Notes: a model not told the origin generated them from the sequence alone. A stretch of DNA of 64,000 nt from Candidatus Propionivibrio dominans (GCA_016709335.1 JADJNC010000015.1:53112-117111), one strand, 5' to 3'; counted from the stretch's first letter, positions 48,644 through 57,794 are shown. Program-made: numbers and translations.

Positions 48644-49132
48644 TTAAAGCCTGCGGATTTTGTCCAGCAAGGCCGTCGTCGATGTCTGGTGGATGAAGGG
48701 GATCGACACCACCCGGCCGCCCCAGCCGGCGACTTCAATGTGGCCGACGATTTTCTCCACCGGCCAGTCGCCGCCCTTGACCAGTACATCCGGCCGGCAG
48801 TCGAGAATGCGCGCGATGGGCGTGTCTTCGTCGAACCAGGTGACCAGCGAAACGCATTCCAGTGCCGCCATCAGCGCCAGACGATCGGCCAGCGTATTGA
48901 CCGGTCGCTCGTCGCCCTTGCCCAGCCGCCTGACCGACGCATCGGAGTTGAGCGCCACCAGCATCGACTCGCCCAGCGCCCGCGCTTGAGCAAGCAGGGT
49001 CACGTGGCCACGGTGCAGGATGTCAAAACAGCCATTGGTAAAAACCAGCGGTCGCGGCATTTGCGCAAGACGCGCGGCCAGGTCGCCGGGCGCGACAATC
49101 CTGGATTCAAAGGCGGGGGGCGGAAAATTCAT
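48644..49132 (-). CDS. D-glycero-beta-D-manno-heptose 1-phosphate adenylyltransferase
   Basis: The 162-residue nucleotidyltransferase carries the T/HIGH-like motif in FTNGCFDILHRGHVTLLAQA, the central LVALNSDASVRRLGKGDERP, LVTWFDEDTPIARI, VKGGDW and the C-terminal IPFIHQTSTTALLDKIRRL. It makes ADP-heptose for the lipopolysaccharide core (the RfaE2/HldE C-terminal activity) as a single-domain protein; the kinase half is not fused and not nearby. I chose the ATG at 49132 because GGAG lies ~10 bases upstream; a GTG five codons earlier is possible. Confidence 0.92.
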   Translation of the reverse strand: MNFPPPAFESRIVAPGDLAARLAQMPRPLVFTNGCFDILHRGHVTLLAQARALGESMLVALNSDASVRRLGKGDERPVNTLADRLALMAALECVSLVTWFDEDTPIARILDCRPDVLVKGGDWPVEKIVGHIEVAGWGGRVVSIPFIHQTSTTALLDKIRRL

Positions 49133-49235
49133 GTGCTGCGGCTCCACGTGCGGCGAGCGATGATTCTAGCATTGGCAAGGGAAAGGCGATCAGTACTTTG
49201 ATCTTCGGGGATGAACTGGCAATTCCGGGGCTATT

Positions 49236-49456
49236 GAACGGCTATGAAATTTGAATTCGGTAGGTACAGGTGACACATCGTAGGTCGGGTTAGCGCAGCG
49301 TCCCAAAAGGGGATTTCCTACGGGGCATAACCCAAACATCATCGGATGCTGCATACACTACGTCGGGTTAAGCTGCGCTAACCCGACCTACTGGATTGCG
49401 AGTCCCAGATTATTTAGCCCTTACAAAATCGGGAAGTTATTTCGTAGTCGTTCCTA
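49236..49456. repeat. Intergenic repeat block with inverted outer arms
   Basis: The left arm GAACGGCTATGAAATTTGAA and the right arm GGGAAGTTATTTCGTAGTCG (49431-49450) are inverted versions of the CTACGAAA-type unit. Inside lie GTCGGGTTAGCGCAGCG and GTCGGGTTAAGCTGCGCTAA/CCCGACCTAC dyads. The right arm overlaps the last codons of the MerR-type gene. Confidence 0.7.
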
Positions 49457-50379
49457 TGGGGCTCGCAGTGCTGGCGCGCTGTCCTGCCAGCCGCGCAAGG
49501 CCTTGAGAGCGTCCTCAAGGCTCGGCAGCGCAACGATGCCCTCGATGACCGGGAGTTTGTCGGTTCCGGCGCCGCCGGCCCAGAGTGCAACGGTCGGTGG
49601 CAGCATCTGGCGAAGCTGGCTGAGCAGCGGAGAAATCTGTCGTGAGGGAAAGGCCGACGAGAACGACAGGGCGACGATATCGGCGTCGTGGGCAGCGGCG
49701 GCGAGGCGGATGTCAAACAGCGGTGTCTGCGTTCCCAACGAGATGCAGGTCGCGCCGTCAAGGCTGAGCAGGCATTCGACCATCAGCAATCCGAGTACAT
49801 GCTGTTCTTCCGGGACAGTGGTAAGCAGAATGCGCGGCCGTCCGCTGCTGCTGGCCGGCAGGCTGGCGATCGCCTGTCGCAGCAGCGATTTTATCTGTTC
49901 GGAATACAGGTGCTCGGCGAATATTTCAAGATCGCCGCGCATCCAGGCTTCGCCGACCATCCGGTTGAGCGGTACCACGGTGCCGAGAACAAAGTGGTGC
50001 AGGCCCTGCCGCATCATCGCCTGGTTGAGCGCCTGGCGAAGCCCTTGGGCGTCGTGCGCCTGGATCAGGGTAAGGATTTGTCCGACGACGCCCTGATCGC
50101 CGACTGGCTCAGCGGCTGCTGCCGACTGGATTGTCCCGGCGAGCAGATGAAGCTCATTTTCGCTGGCGGAAAAAGCCGGCCGGGACGGTGTCCGTGATCC
50201 ATCAGGCGTTTGATCAGGCGCAGGTGGTGTACCTGTTCGACCGTGTACAGGCGTTCGCCGTTGGCGTCGCGGATCGGTTGCGGGAATCCGTAGCGGCGTT
50301 CCCAGACGCGCAAGGTGTCCTTGCCAAGGCCGGTATCCCTCTCCACCGATCCTATGTTCATTAGGCTTTTATCATTCAT
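49454..50379 (-). pseudogene. MerR-family regulator with B12-binding domain (LitR/CarH-like), frameshifted
   Basis: The N-terminus is a MerR winged helix (MNIGSVERDTGLGKDTLRVW, then RRYGFPQP, QVHHLRLIKRLMDHGHRPGR). The frame breaks at the A5 run 50170-50174 (+ strand): one more T on the coding strand would give RLFSASENELHLLAG and restore the reading. The second part holds the B12-binding helical and Rossmann domains (LVGEAWMRGDLEIFAEHLYS-like VGEAWMRGDLEIFAEHLYSE; LLTTVPEEQHVLGLLMVECL; SLGTQTP). LitR/CarH proteins repress light-inducible genes through adenosylcobalamin. It is divergent from the FAD/Cfa cluster. A homopolymer basecalling error is as likely as real inactivation. Confidence 0.87.
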
Positions 50380-50381
50380 AT

Positions 50382-50392
50382 TGTCCTGGACA
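50382..50392. promoter_or_regulatory. Palindrome TGTCCTGGACA, candidate MerR/LitR operator 1
   Basis: This 11-bp palindrome, extended as TGTCCTGGACAAATA, lies directly upstream of the MerR-type start codon and just before the -35 box of the divergent promoter. A second palindrome (50445-50455) is its inverted partner (14 of 15 bases in the extended motif). Confidence 0.6.
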
Positions 50393-50397
50393 AATAG

Positions 50398-50426
50398 TTG
50401 ACAAGTGACTTATTGGCAGCTATATT
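50398..50426 (+). promoter_or_regulatory. Sigma-70-type promoter for the FAD/Cfa cluster
   Basis: TTGACA (50398-50403) and TATATT (50421-50426) are separated by exactly 17 bases, a near-consensus pair reading toward 50618. Two palindromes bracket it, so a bound regulator would block RNA polymerase. Confidence 0.75.
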
Positions 50427-50444
50427 AATCTCACAATTTTTATT

Positions 50445-50455
50445 TGTCTAGGACA
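50445..50455. promoter_or_regulatory. Palindrome TGTCTAGGACA, candidate MerR/LitR operator 2
   Basis: It lies about 20 bases after the -10 box of the promoter and matches operator 1 in reverse orientation (TATTTGTCTAGGACA). Confidence 0.6.
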
Positions 50456-50617
50456 TTCGGTGAATAATCTATCGTTTACCTTACAAGGCTTCAGCGTCCG
50501 GCCTGAGCCAGTCGAAGACCGGTGCAGCCCGATCATGCCTTGGCCAGAGGCATTTATTAGCCTTAGCCACGCCATGGCGAAAGCTGACCCTGTTTTCAGT
50601 TTTTTCGGGAGAGAGTG

Positions 50618-51964
50618 ATGCACGGAGCGCAACGTATTGCCGTCGTCGGCGCAGGCGTATCGGGTCTGGCCTGCGCCTGGCTGCTTTCGCAAAAGCACGA
50701 GGTGACGCTCTACGAGGCGGGCCGCAGCCTCGGCGGGCATACCAACACCGTCGATGTCACGGTCGATGGCCTTACGCATCCGGTCGATACCGGCTTTCTG
50801 GTTTTCAACACCGCGACCTACCCCAATCTGACGGCGCTTTTTGCCCATCTCGGCGTAGCCAGTGTCGAAACCGAGATGTCCTTTGCCGTCAGCCTTGAAC
50901 AGCCCAATCTGGAGTGGTCGGGCAGCAGCCTGGCCACCGTTTTCGGGCAGAAGCGCAATCTGCTGCGCCCCGATTTCTGGCGCATGCTGGCCGATATCCT
51001 GCGCTTCAACCGCGAGAGCGTGGCCTGGCTGGCGGCGCACCCTGACGAACAGCTTACCCTCGGTGATTTTCTTGCCGCCGGAGCGTACTCGCGACCCTTT
51101 GCCGAATGGTATCTGTTGCCGATGGGGGCGGCGATCTGGTCCTGCCCGGTCGGGCAGATGCTCGATTATCCGCTCGCCACGTTTGTGTATTTCTGCCGCA
51201 ATCACGGGCTGTTGCAGGTCTTCGATCGTCCGCTGTGGCGCACGGTGCAGGGTGGCGGACGCGAGTACGTGAAAAAGCTGGCCGAACAGATCGACAACAT
51301 CCGCCTCAACACGCCGGTGCTTGGCGTGCAGCGTGATGCCAATGGCCTGTTGGTGGCAACGCCAGGTGCGCTCGAACATTACGATCAGGTCGTGCTGGCG
51401 TGCCACAGCGATCAGGCGAGGACGATTCTCGGCGATACGGCATCGACGCAGGAGCGCCGCCTGCTCGGTGCCATCGGCTACCAGGCGAACCGGGCCGTGC
51501 TGCATACCGATGCGGCGCTGCTGCCACGCGATCCGGCTCTGTGGTCGGCATGGAATTATCTGTCCAGCAAGGATGAACCGAACCAGCGTCCGGTCAGCGT
51601 TTCCTACCTGATCAACCGTTTGCAGCCCTTGCCGTTCAAGACTCCGGTGATGGTTTCGCTGAATCCACAGCGTGCACCGGCTGCCGACAAAGTGATCGCC
51701 GAGTTCGATTATGCGCATCCGCTTTTCGATGGCCCGGCGATTGCCGCACAGCGCCAGTTGGCTTCAATTTCCGGCCAGCGCGGCATCTGGTACTGTGGTG
51801 CGTGGACGGGCTACGGCTTTCATGAGGATGGGCTGAAATCCGGTTTGAGAGTGGCCAACGCCCTCGGCTGCAAGGCCCCCTGGCAGGGTGCCGAGGTCGA
51901 GGATCCGGCGAGCGGCAGGCCGCTCACTGCGCAACCTGAATCGCTCAGCGAGCTGGCGGCATGA
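50618..51964 (+). CDS. FAD-dependent amine-oxidase-like oxidoreductase of the Cfa cluster
   Basis: The 448-residue flavoprotein starts MHGAQRIAVVGAGVSGLACA, the Rossmann FAD-binding GxGxxG motif, followed by YEAGRSLGGHTNTV (second FAD motif). It ends with a conserved WYCGAWTGYGFHEDGLKSGL FAD C-terminal segment. It belongs to the NAD(P)/FAD group found beside DUF1365 and cyclopropane synthase genes in photo-oxidative stress clusters, where products modify membrane fatty acids. GGGAGAG precedes the ATG at 50618 (a GTG one codon upstream is possible). Its TGA overlaps the DUF1365 start. Confidence 0.9.
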   Translation: MHGAQRIAVVGAGVSGLACAWLLSQKHEVTLYEAGRSLGGHTNTVDVTVDGLTHPVDTGFLVFNTATYPNLTALFAHLGVASVETEMSFAVSLEQPNLEWSGSSLATVFGQKRNLLRPDFWRMLADILRFNRESVAWLAAHPDEQLTLGDFLAAGAYSRPFAEWYLLPMGAAIWSCPVGQMLDYPLATFVYFCRNHGLLQVFDRPLWRTVQGGGREYVKKLAEQIDNIRLNTPVLGVQRDANGLLVATPGALEHYDQVVLACHSDQARTILGDTASTQERRLLGAIGYQANRAVLHTDAALLPRDPALWSAWNYLSSKDEPNQRPVSVSYLINRLQPLPFKTPVMVSLNPQRAPAADKVIAEFDYAHPLFDGPAIAAQRQLASISGQRGIWYCGAWTGYGFHEDGLKSGLRVANALGCKAPWQGAEVEDPASGRPLTAQPESLSELAA

Positions 51965-52767
51965 CTGCGGACGCCCAGTTTTTCTTCGGGCAGGTCATGC
52001 ACCGTCGCTTCAGGCCGGCGGTGCATCAATTCGTCTACCCGGTGTACTTCTGCGTGTTGCCCCTGTCGGGCATCGAGCGGGTCGGGAGCGCGCTGTTTTC
52101 GGTGAATCGCTTCAACCTGTTCAGTTTTCGTTTTGCCGATCACGGTGCGCGCGATGGTTCGCACCCCTTGCCGTGGATACGCGATCTGCTGGACAAGAAC
52201 GGCATCGTCGCTGACGGCGAAATCAGCTTGCAGTGCTTCCCGCGCGTACTTGGCTTTGTCTTCAATCCGGTCAGTTTCTGGTATTGCCAGAATCGCTCGG
52301 GCGAGCTGATGGCCGTTCTCGCCGAGGTCAGCAACACCTTCGGCGAGCATCACAATTACCTGCTGGCGCATGCCGACGGGCGAGCGATCGGCAATGGCGA
52401 AGTGATCGAACGAAACAAGGTATTCCATGTCTCACCGTTCATGGCCATCGCCGGACATTATCGCTTCCGCTTTTACGCCAGAGCAAAGCCGGGCCATGCA
52501 CCGACCTGGCGGCTGGCGTGCATCGATCACGGCGATGCGGGTGGCGATTTGCTGCATACCGCACTCTCCGGGGAGGCCATGCCGCTGGTCAACCGGACTT
52601 TGCTCAAGGCGTTTTTCAGTTATCCACTGCTGACCTTTGGCGTGGTCCTGCGCATTCATTGGCAGGCGCTCAGGCTGTGGCTCAAGCGCGTGCCCTTCTT
52701 CACCAAACCCGAACCTCCACTTGAGGAGACGACGCGATGGACGTCATGCAAAATACTCTTTCCCTGA
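51961..52767 (+). CDS. DUF1365 domain protein
   Basis: The 268-residue protein matches DUF1365: FFGQVMHRRFRPAVHQFVYP at the start, CFPRVLGFVFNPVSFWYCQN, LAEVSNTFGEHHNYLL and KVFHVSPFMAIAGHYRFRFY. Its activity is not established, but it is consistently encoded between the FAD oxidoreductase and a Cfa-type methyltransferase. The ATG overlaps the previous stop (ATGA), and its 3' end overlaps the next gene by 31 bases, so the three are tightly coupled. Confidence 0.92.
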   Translation: MTADAQFFFGQVMHRRFRPAVHQFVYPVYFCVLPLSGIERVGSALFSVNRFNLFSFRFADHGARDGSHPLPWIRDLLDKNGIVADGEISLQCFPRVLGFVFNPVSFWYCQNRSGELMAVLAEVSNTFGEHHNYLLAHADGRAIGNGEVIERNKVFHVSPFMAIAGHYRFRFYARAKPGHAPTWRLACIDHGDAGGDLLHTALSGEAMPLVNRTLLKAFFSYPLLTFGVVLRIHWQALRLWLKRVPFFTKPEPPLEETTRWTSCKILFP

Positions 52768-53964
52768 CCGCCCCGGCCTCGGCAACCCGCCTCCCGCGCA
52801 ATGCACGGGCGGTACTCAAGCTGCTGGAGAAAATCAGTCACGGAACACTGGAGGTGCGCTTGCCGGACGGTGGCCATTTGTGCTGCGGCAATGGCGGATC
52901 GTCAGTAACGCTGCATATCTCCGACTGGGCGGTTTTCGAGCGCATTCTCGAGCGTGGCGATGTCGGTTTCGCCGAGGCCTGGCTCGAAGGTGAGTGGGAA
53001 ACTCCCGATCTGGCCGGGTTGCTGACCTTGCTTGCCAACAATCGCGATGCACTTTCGCACGCTGTCTATGGGCAGTGGTCGAGTCTGCTGCTGGCCCGCT
53101 TTCGTCATTTATTCAACGCCAATACGCGTCGCGGATCGCGTCGCAACATCATGGCGCACTACGATCTGGGCAACGACTTTTACCGCCTCTGGCTCGATTC
53201 GACGATGAGCTATTCCAGCGCCATGTACTCGGGCGACGCGAAACGCTCGATGGAGTTTGCCCAACTGGCCAAATATCGGCGCATCCTGCGCCGCCTCAAT
53301 ACACGTCCGGGTCAGCGTATCCTGGAGATCGGTTGCGGCTGGGGTGGTTTTGCCGAAGTCGCCGCGCGTGAAGCCTGTGTCGATGTCGTTGGCGTGACGC
53401 TGTCGCGTGCTCAACTCGAATTTGCCAGCCAGCGCATGGCGCGCGCCGGGCTGGAACGCCCGGTGAAGATCGCTGTGCGACTACCGTGACCTGGCCGGAG
53501 AAAAGTTTGACCACATCGTATCGATCGAGATGTTCGAGGCCGTCGGTGAGCGCTGGTGGCCGAGCTATTTCAAGACGCTGGCGCGCATGCTGGCGCCGGA
53601 AGGCCGCGCCGTGGTGCAGAGCATCACCATCCAGGACAAGCTGTTCCCGCGTTATCGCCGTGGCACCGACTTCATCCAGCAGCATGTTTTCCCCGGTGGC
53701 ATGCTGCCCAGCCCTTCGGCCTTTCAACAGCAGGCGACTAAAGCCGGCCTGTCAGTACGCGATGTCTTTGCTTTCGGCGGCGACTATGCGCGCACGCTGG
53801 CCGAATGGTCGGCCAGATTCGAGCAGCAGTGGCCGGCCATCGCAGCGCAGGGCTTCGATGAGCGCTTCCACCGGCTGTGGCGTTTCTACCTCGCCTATTG
53901 CCAGGCCGGATTCAACAGCGGCTGTACCGATGTCATGCAGTTCGAACTGGCGCATCAATCATGA
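52737..53964 (+). pseudogene. Cyclopropane-fatty-acyl-phospholipid synthase family methyltransferase, frameshifted
   Basis: The first part (to residue ~245) carries the N-terminal Cfa region and the SAM fold: NIMAHYDLGNDFYRLWLDST, MSYSSAMYSG and ILEIGCGWGGFAEVAA. At about 53475 the frame slips (AAGATCGCTG|TGCGACTAC), giving a stop at 53489. In the shifted frame the protein continues as CDYRDLAGEKFDHIVSIEMF, EAVGERWWPSYF and RYRRGTDFIQQHVFPGGMLP to 53964. One extra G or two missing bases explain it. Joined, it would be about 408 residues. These enzymes methylate or cyclopropanate unsaturated acyl chains using SAM. GAGGAG precedes the ATG. Confidence 0.9.
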
Positions 53965-54482
53965 GACGGCTGATCCTGCTGGCCTTGTTCGTTGCGGCCA
54001 GCGCCCAGGCGCTGCCGGAGGCCGTTCGTACGGGTGAGCCGGGCTGGCGCCAGTGGGGCAGCGGCGAAATGACGTGGTTCGGGATTGCGCTGTATCGCGC
54101 CACGCTGTGGGTGGGCGGTGCCGATCCCGGAAACTCGCCGGGAAGCGGGCCAATCGCCCTGCAGCTCGACTACCGGCGCGACATTCCGCGCGAGCGCCTA
54201 GTGCAGTCCAGCCTCGACGAAATGCGCCGGCTGGGCGCCGACGAGGCGCAACTGGCGCGCTGGGCGAGCGATCTGCGGCGCGTCTTTCCCGATGTGAAGG
54301 AGGGCGAGAGCATCGTCGGCGTGCACTATCCGGGTCGTGGCGCGAGTTTCTATCATCGCGGGCAGGCCAGCGGTGAAGTGGCCGATGCCGAATTTGCCCG
54401 ACGTTTTTTTGCCATCTGGCTTGATCCCGAGACTCGCAGCCCCTCGTTAAGGGCGGCGTTGCTCAAGCGACCGGAAGGATGA
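53961..54482 (+). CDS. Chalcone-isomerase-like exported protein
   Basis: The 173-residue product has a signal peptide (MRRLILLALFVAASAQA|LPE) and a chalcone-isomerase-like fold region (WRQWGSGEMTWFGIALYRAT, then LQLDYRRDIPRERLVQSSLD). Bacterial members are periplasmic, lack the plant isomerase role and may bind fatty acids. It overlaps the cfa stop (ATGA) and the MFS start. Context in the Cfa cluster supports a lipid-related role, which is inference. Confidence 0.85.
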   Translation: MRRLILLALFVAASAQALPEAVRTGEPGWRQWGSGEMTWFGIALYRATLWVGGADPGNSPGSGPIALQLDYRRDIPRERLVQSSLDEMRRLGADEAQLARWASDLRRVFPDVKEGESIVGVHYPGRGASFYHRGQASGEVADAEFARRFFAIWLDPETRSPSLRAALLKRPEG

Positions 54483-55771
54483 GCGTTCTTTCCCGGCTAG
54501 CAGCACCCTTGCCCCGGCGACAAGTTTTGGCCTACGGCGCGCTCGGTCTGCCGCTGGCCATGGCGGCGCTGCCGGTCTATGTGCATGTGCCGCGGCTTTA
54601 CGCTGAAACGGCGGGAATGAGCCTGAGTCTGCTGGGTGGACTATTGCTGGCGGCACGTCTGGCCGATGCCGGCATCGATCCACTGCTCGGAGGCTGGAGC
54701 GACCGTACAGCGAAACGTCAGCGCCTGATCATGCTGGCGCTGCCCTTGCTGGCGATCGGCATGCTCGCCTTGCTGCACCCTCCGCTGAGTGGTGCGCCGC
54801 TGTGGCTGATGGGATCGATGCTGCTCACCTACTTCGCGTTTTCTCTGGCCAGTGTCGCTTATCAGGCCTGGGGCGCCGAGCTGGGGCGCGATTCCGGCGA
54901 GCGTACGCGCCTGACGGCAAGCCGCGAGGGCTTCGGCCTGATCGGCGTGGTGCTGGCGGCGGCTTTGCCCGGGCTGATCTCAAGCCATCCGGCGCAGGGG
55001 CTGTCCTGGCTGGCCTGGATCTTTGTCCCCTTGCTCTTCATCATGGCGCTGGTGACCCTGCTCGGCGCCCCGGCCTCGGCGCAGCGCATTCCAGCCGGGG
55101 GAAAGCTGCTTGGCGATCTGTGGCGTGTTCTCGGCAACCTCCGCTTCCGGCGTTTGCTGGCGGTTTTCGTGGTGAACGGGATCGCCGCTGCGTTGCCGGC
55201 GACACTGGTTCTTTTCTTTGTCGCCGACGTACTGCAGGCTGAAGCGTGGGGCGGTGCTTTCCTGGCACTTTACTTCGTCAGCGGCATTGCCTTCCTGCCA
55301 CTCTGGGTCTCCCTGTCCAGGCGCTTTGGCCGGGTGCCGGCCTGGGTGGCTTCAATGGCCGTCGCCATCGCGGCATTTTCGTGGGCGTGGCTGCTGGGGG
55401 CGGGCGACGTATGGGCGTTCGCCATCATCTGCCTGCTCTCCGGCGCGGCGCTTGGCGCCGATCTCACACTGCCGGCCGCGCTGCTCGCCGACATCGCCGA
55501 AGGGCGTGTTGCCGGAAGCGACGATGAGGAGGAAAACCAGTCGGCGCAGGCCGGCGGCTACTTCGGCTGGTGGAATCTGGTCGCCAAGCTCAATCTGGCG
55601 CTCGCTGCCGGCCTCTCGCTGCCGCTGCTTGACCTGGCCGGCTACCGGCCCGGCGACTTTACAGCGACAGCAGGACTGTCGGCGGTATATTGCCTGCTGC
55701 CGCTGTTCTTCAAAACCATTGCCGCCGTGCTCGCCTGGCGCTGGCGGAAAATTCTGGAGCCATCATCATGA
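54479..55771 (+). CDS. MFS transporter (GPH/MelB-like)
   Basis: The 430-residue membrane protein has about 12 hydrophobic segments. The N-terminal half has LLLAARLADAGIDPLLGGWS and DRTAKRQRL, resembling the D-R/K loop of sodium:sugar or glycoside-pentoside-hexuronide symporters; SVAYQAWGAELGRDSGERTR lies in the middle. Similar MFS genes are fixed members of this Cfa/FAD cluster, and their substrate is unknown. It overlaps the neighbouring genes on both sides by four bases. Confidence 0.88.
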   Translation: MSVLSRLAAPLPRRQVLAYGALGLPLAMAALPVYVHVPRLYAETAGMSLSLLGGLLLAARLADAGIDPLLGGWSDRTAKRQRLIMLALPLLAIGMLALLHPPLSGAPLWLMGSMLLTYFAFSLASVAYQAWGAELGRDSGERTRLTASREGFGLIGVVLAAALPGLISSHPAQGLSWLAWIFVPLLFIMALVTLLGAPASAQRIPAGGKLLGDLWRVLGNLRFRRLLAVFVVNGIAAALPATLVLFFVADVLQAEAWGGAFLALYFVSGIAFLPLWVSLSRRFGRVPAWVASMAVAIAAFSWAWLLGAGDVWAFAIICLLSGAALGADLTLPAALLADIAEGRVAGSDDEEENQSAQAGGYFGWWNLVAKLNLALAAGLSLPLLDLAGYRPGDFTATAGLSAVYCLLPLFFKTIAAVLAWRWRKILEPSS

Positions 55772-56319
55772 AAAACCTGTGGCTGGCTTTCTGCGTCTGT
55801 GGTGTTCTCGGGTTGGGCGGCTGTGCCGGAACCTCGCTCGAACGCTACCGCGATCAACGGCCAGTGCTCGATCTGGCAGACTACTTCAACGGAACGATCG
55901 ACGGCTGGGGAATGTTTCAGGATCGTTCGGGCGAGGTGATCAAGCGCTTTCATGTGGTGATCGATGCAAGGTGGGAAAAGCGCGACGGCGTCGATGTCGG
56001 TACGCTCGATGAAAACTTCACCTGGTCGGATGGAACCACATCGCACCGGGTATGGACCATCACGCGCGTCGACGCCGGGCACTATGTCGGCCGTGCCGAT
56101 GACGTGGTCGGCGAGGCGCTTGGCGAAGCCGCCGGCAACGCCCTGCGCTGGCGCTATGTGCTGGCGTTGCCGGTCGATGGCAAGGTCTGGAACGTCGACT
56201 TCGATGACTGGATGTTTCTGATCGATGAGGGTGACAAGCGGGTCATGCTCAATCGCGCGGTGATGAGCAAGTTCGGTTTCCGCCTCGGCGAAGTCACATT
56301 GAGTTTCACCCGGCGCTGA
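55768..56319 (+). CDS. DUF3833 lipoprotein
   Basis: The 183-residue product starts MKNLWLAFCVCGVLGLGGC, with lipobox LGGC (Cys19). The mature part matches DUF3833 (LADYFNGTIDGWGMFQDRSG, then DENFTWSDGTTSHRVWTITR, and RYVLALPVDGKVWNVDFDDW). It is the regular last or near-last partner in this cluster type. Its function is unknown; a lipocalin-like fold has been suggested for the family by analogy. The start overlaps the MFS stop. Confidence 0.87.
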   Translation: MKNLWLAFCVCGVLGLGGCAGTSLERYRDQRPVLDLADYFNGTIDGWGMFQDRSGEVIKRFHVVIDARWEKRDGVDVGTLDENFTWSDGTTSHRVWTITRVDAGHYVGRADDVVGEALGEAAGNALRWRYVLALPVDGKVWNVDFDDWMFLIDEGDKRVMLNRAVMSKFGFRLGEVTLSFTRR

Positions 56320-56373
56320 AATCATGTCCATGAACATTGCTCAACCACAGGCAAAACGCTACCCATTTCCTCA

Positions 56374-56514
56374 TCGTCATTCCGGCGCAAGCCGGAATCC
56401 AGAAGTCACGGCTGCAAATTTACTGGATTCCGGCTTTTGCCGCGAAGATCAAAGGGCCTGTGGCTCAAATACCCTCGACGTGGTCCACGGCCATTGAATG
56501 CGCCGGGATGACGA
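56374..56514. repeat. REP/BIME-like repeat, copy 3
   Basis: GTCATTCCGGCGCAAGCCGG begins the unit, CTGGATTCCGGCTTTTGCCG lies in the middle and GCGCCGGGATGACG closes it. It separates the DUF3833 and SDR genes. Confidence 0.75.
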
Positions 56515-56584
56515 TATCTTCGATCTGTGTGAATAAGCCAGCCTCCAGGGGAGTGATGAAAACCCAAATGACTGAGTTTCCGGC

Positions 56585-57352
56585 ATGAACCCGAAGATCA
56601 CCGACTGGCATGGCAAACGCGTCTGGTTGCTCGGCGCGTCGAGCGGCATCGGTGCGGCCTTGGGCCGCTTGCTGCTGGCACGTGGCGCACGCGTGGCGCT
56701 TTCCGCACGCAAGGTACCGCAGCTTGAAGCGGTCGCCGAAGGCTCGCGGGAGGCACTACTGCTGCCCTGCGACGCCGCCGATGAAGCGAGTCTGCGCGCG
56801 GCATGGGATGGCCTGCTGGCGGCCTGGGGCGGGGTGGATGTGGCGATCTATCTGGCTGGCGATTACCTGCCGATGCGCGCCTGGGAACTCGACAGCACCA
56901 AGGCCCGGCGAATGATCGAGGTGAACTTCGTCGGTGCCGTCAGCTTTGCTGCCTGCGTCGTGCCGCAACTGCTTGCTCAGGGCGCGGGGCAGATCGCTTT
57001 TGTGGCCAGCGTTGCCGGTTATCGCGGCTTGCCGAAATCACTGATCTATGGCCCGACCAAGGCCGCGCTGATCAACTTTGCCGAGGCGCTGTACATCGAT
57101 CTTGAGCCCAAGGGGATCGCTGTGCGAATCATCAATCCTGGTTTTGTCGCCACCCCGCTGACCGCACAGAACGACTTTGCCATGCCGGCTTTGCTGACGC
57201 CCGAAGCCGCTGCACAGGCGACGCTCGACGGATTTGCCGGCAGTGCTTTCGAGATCGATTATCCGAAGCGCTTCACGCGGGCGATGAAGCTGCTCGCGCA
57301 CTTGCCGTACCGCTTGTATTTTCCGCTGGTACGCCGTCTGACCGGCGCCTGA
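56585..57352 (+). CDS. SDR-family NAD(P)-dependent oxidoreductase
   Basis: The 255-residue enzyme shows GASSGIG (residues 17-23) for cofactor binding, LAG at 90-92, and the catalytic Ser142, Tyr155 and Lys159 (SVAGYRGL; YGPTK). Arg42 after the second strand favours NADP(H). The substrate is unknown; in related clusters an SDR is encoded beside the Cfa/DUF3833 genes. The C-terminus is basic and hydrophobic (YPKRFTRAMKLLAHLPYRLY), as in SDRs acting at membranes. It is 10 bases upstream of the NTF2-like gene. Confidence 0.92.
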   Translation: MNPKITDWHGKRVWLLGASSGIGAALGRLLLARGARVALSARKVPQLEAVAEGSREALLLPCDAADEASLRAAWDGLLAAWGGVDVAIYLAGDYLPMRAWELDSTKARRMIEVNFVGAVSFAACVVPQLLAQGAGQIAFVASVAGYRGLPKSLIYGPTKAALINFAEALYIDLEPKGIAVRIINPGFVATPLTAQNDFAMPALLTPEAAAQATLDGFAGSAFEIDYPKRFTRAMKLLAHLPYRLYFPLVRRLTGA

Positions 57353-57362
57353 TGGAGTCGAT

Positions 57363-57794
57363 GTGAAACAGTCCAGCCTCGATGCGCTGATCGCTTTTTA
57401 CGAGAGCTTGGGCCCTGACAGCATCGCGCACTTTGCCGATTACTACGCCGATGACGCCTTTTTCAAGGATCCCTTCAACGAGGTGCGCGGCCTGGCGCCG
57501 ATCCAGCGCATCTTTACGCACATGTTCGTGCAGGTCTCCGAGCCACGCTTTGTGATCAGCGAACGCGTTGTCGATGAAAATGGCGCACTGCTGGTATGGG
57601 ATTTTCATTTCCACATGCGGCTGTGGGGGCGCGACAAAGCGCAGGTCATTCATGGCGTGTCGCACCTCCGATTCAACGCCGCAGGCCTGGTGGTCTGGCA
57701 CCGCGACTATTGGGATGCCGCCGAAGAACTCTACGCCACGTTGCCGGGTATCGGCTGGTTGATGCGGCGATTGAAAAAGGCAATGGCGAGCTGA
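57363..57794 (+). CDS. NTF2-like (SnoaL-type) protein
   Basis: The 143-residue product begins at a GTG (57363) with GGAG upstream. It has the cone-shaped NTF2 fold pattern: FADYYADDAFFKDPFNEVRG, then FTHMFVQV, VWDFHFHMRLWG and DYWDAAEELYATLPGIG. The type is usually found with the SDR in the same cluster and may be an isomerase, hydratase or binding protein. No active-site assignment is possible from sequence alone. It ends the cluster. Confidence 0.87.
   Translation: MKQSSLDALIAFYESLGPDSIAHFADYYADDAFFKDPFNEVRGLAPIQRIFTHMFVQVSEPRFVISERVVDENGALLVWDFHFHMRLWGRDKAQVIHGVSHLRFNAAGLVVWHRDYWDAAEELYATLPGIGWLMRRLKKAMAS

Noticed and set aside
49236..49456. A CRISPR array or regulatory RNA in the GTCGGGTTA repeats
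   Set aside because: The repeats are few, inverted and unevenly spaced; no cas genes or conserved spacers exist.
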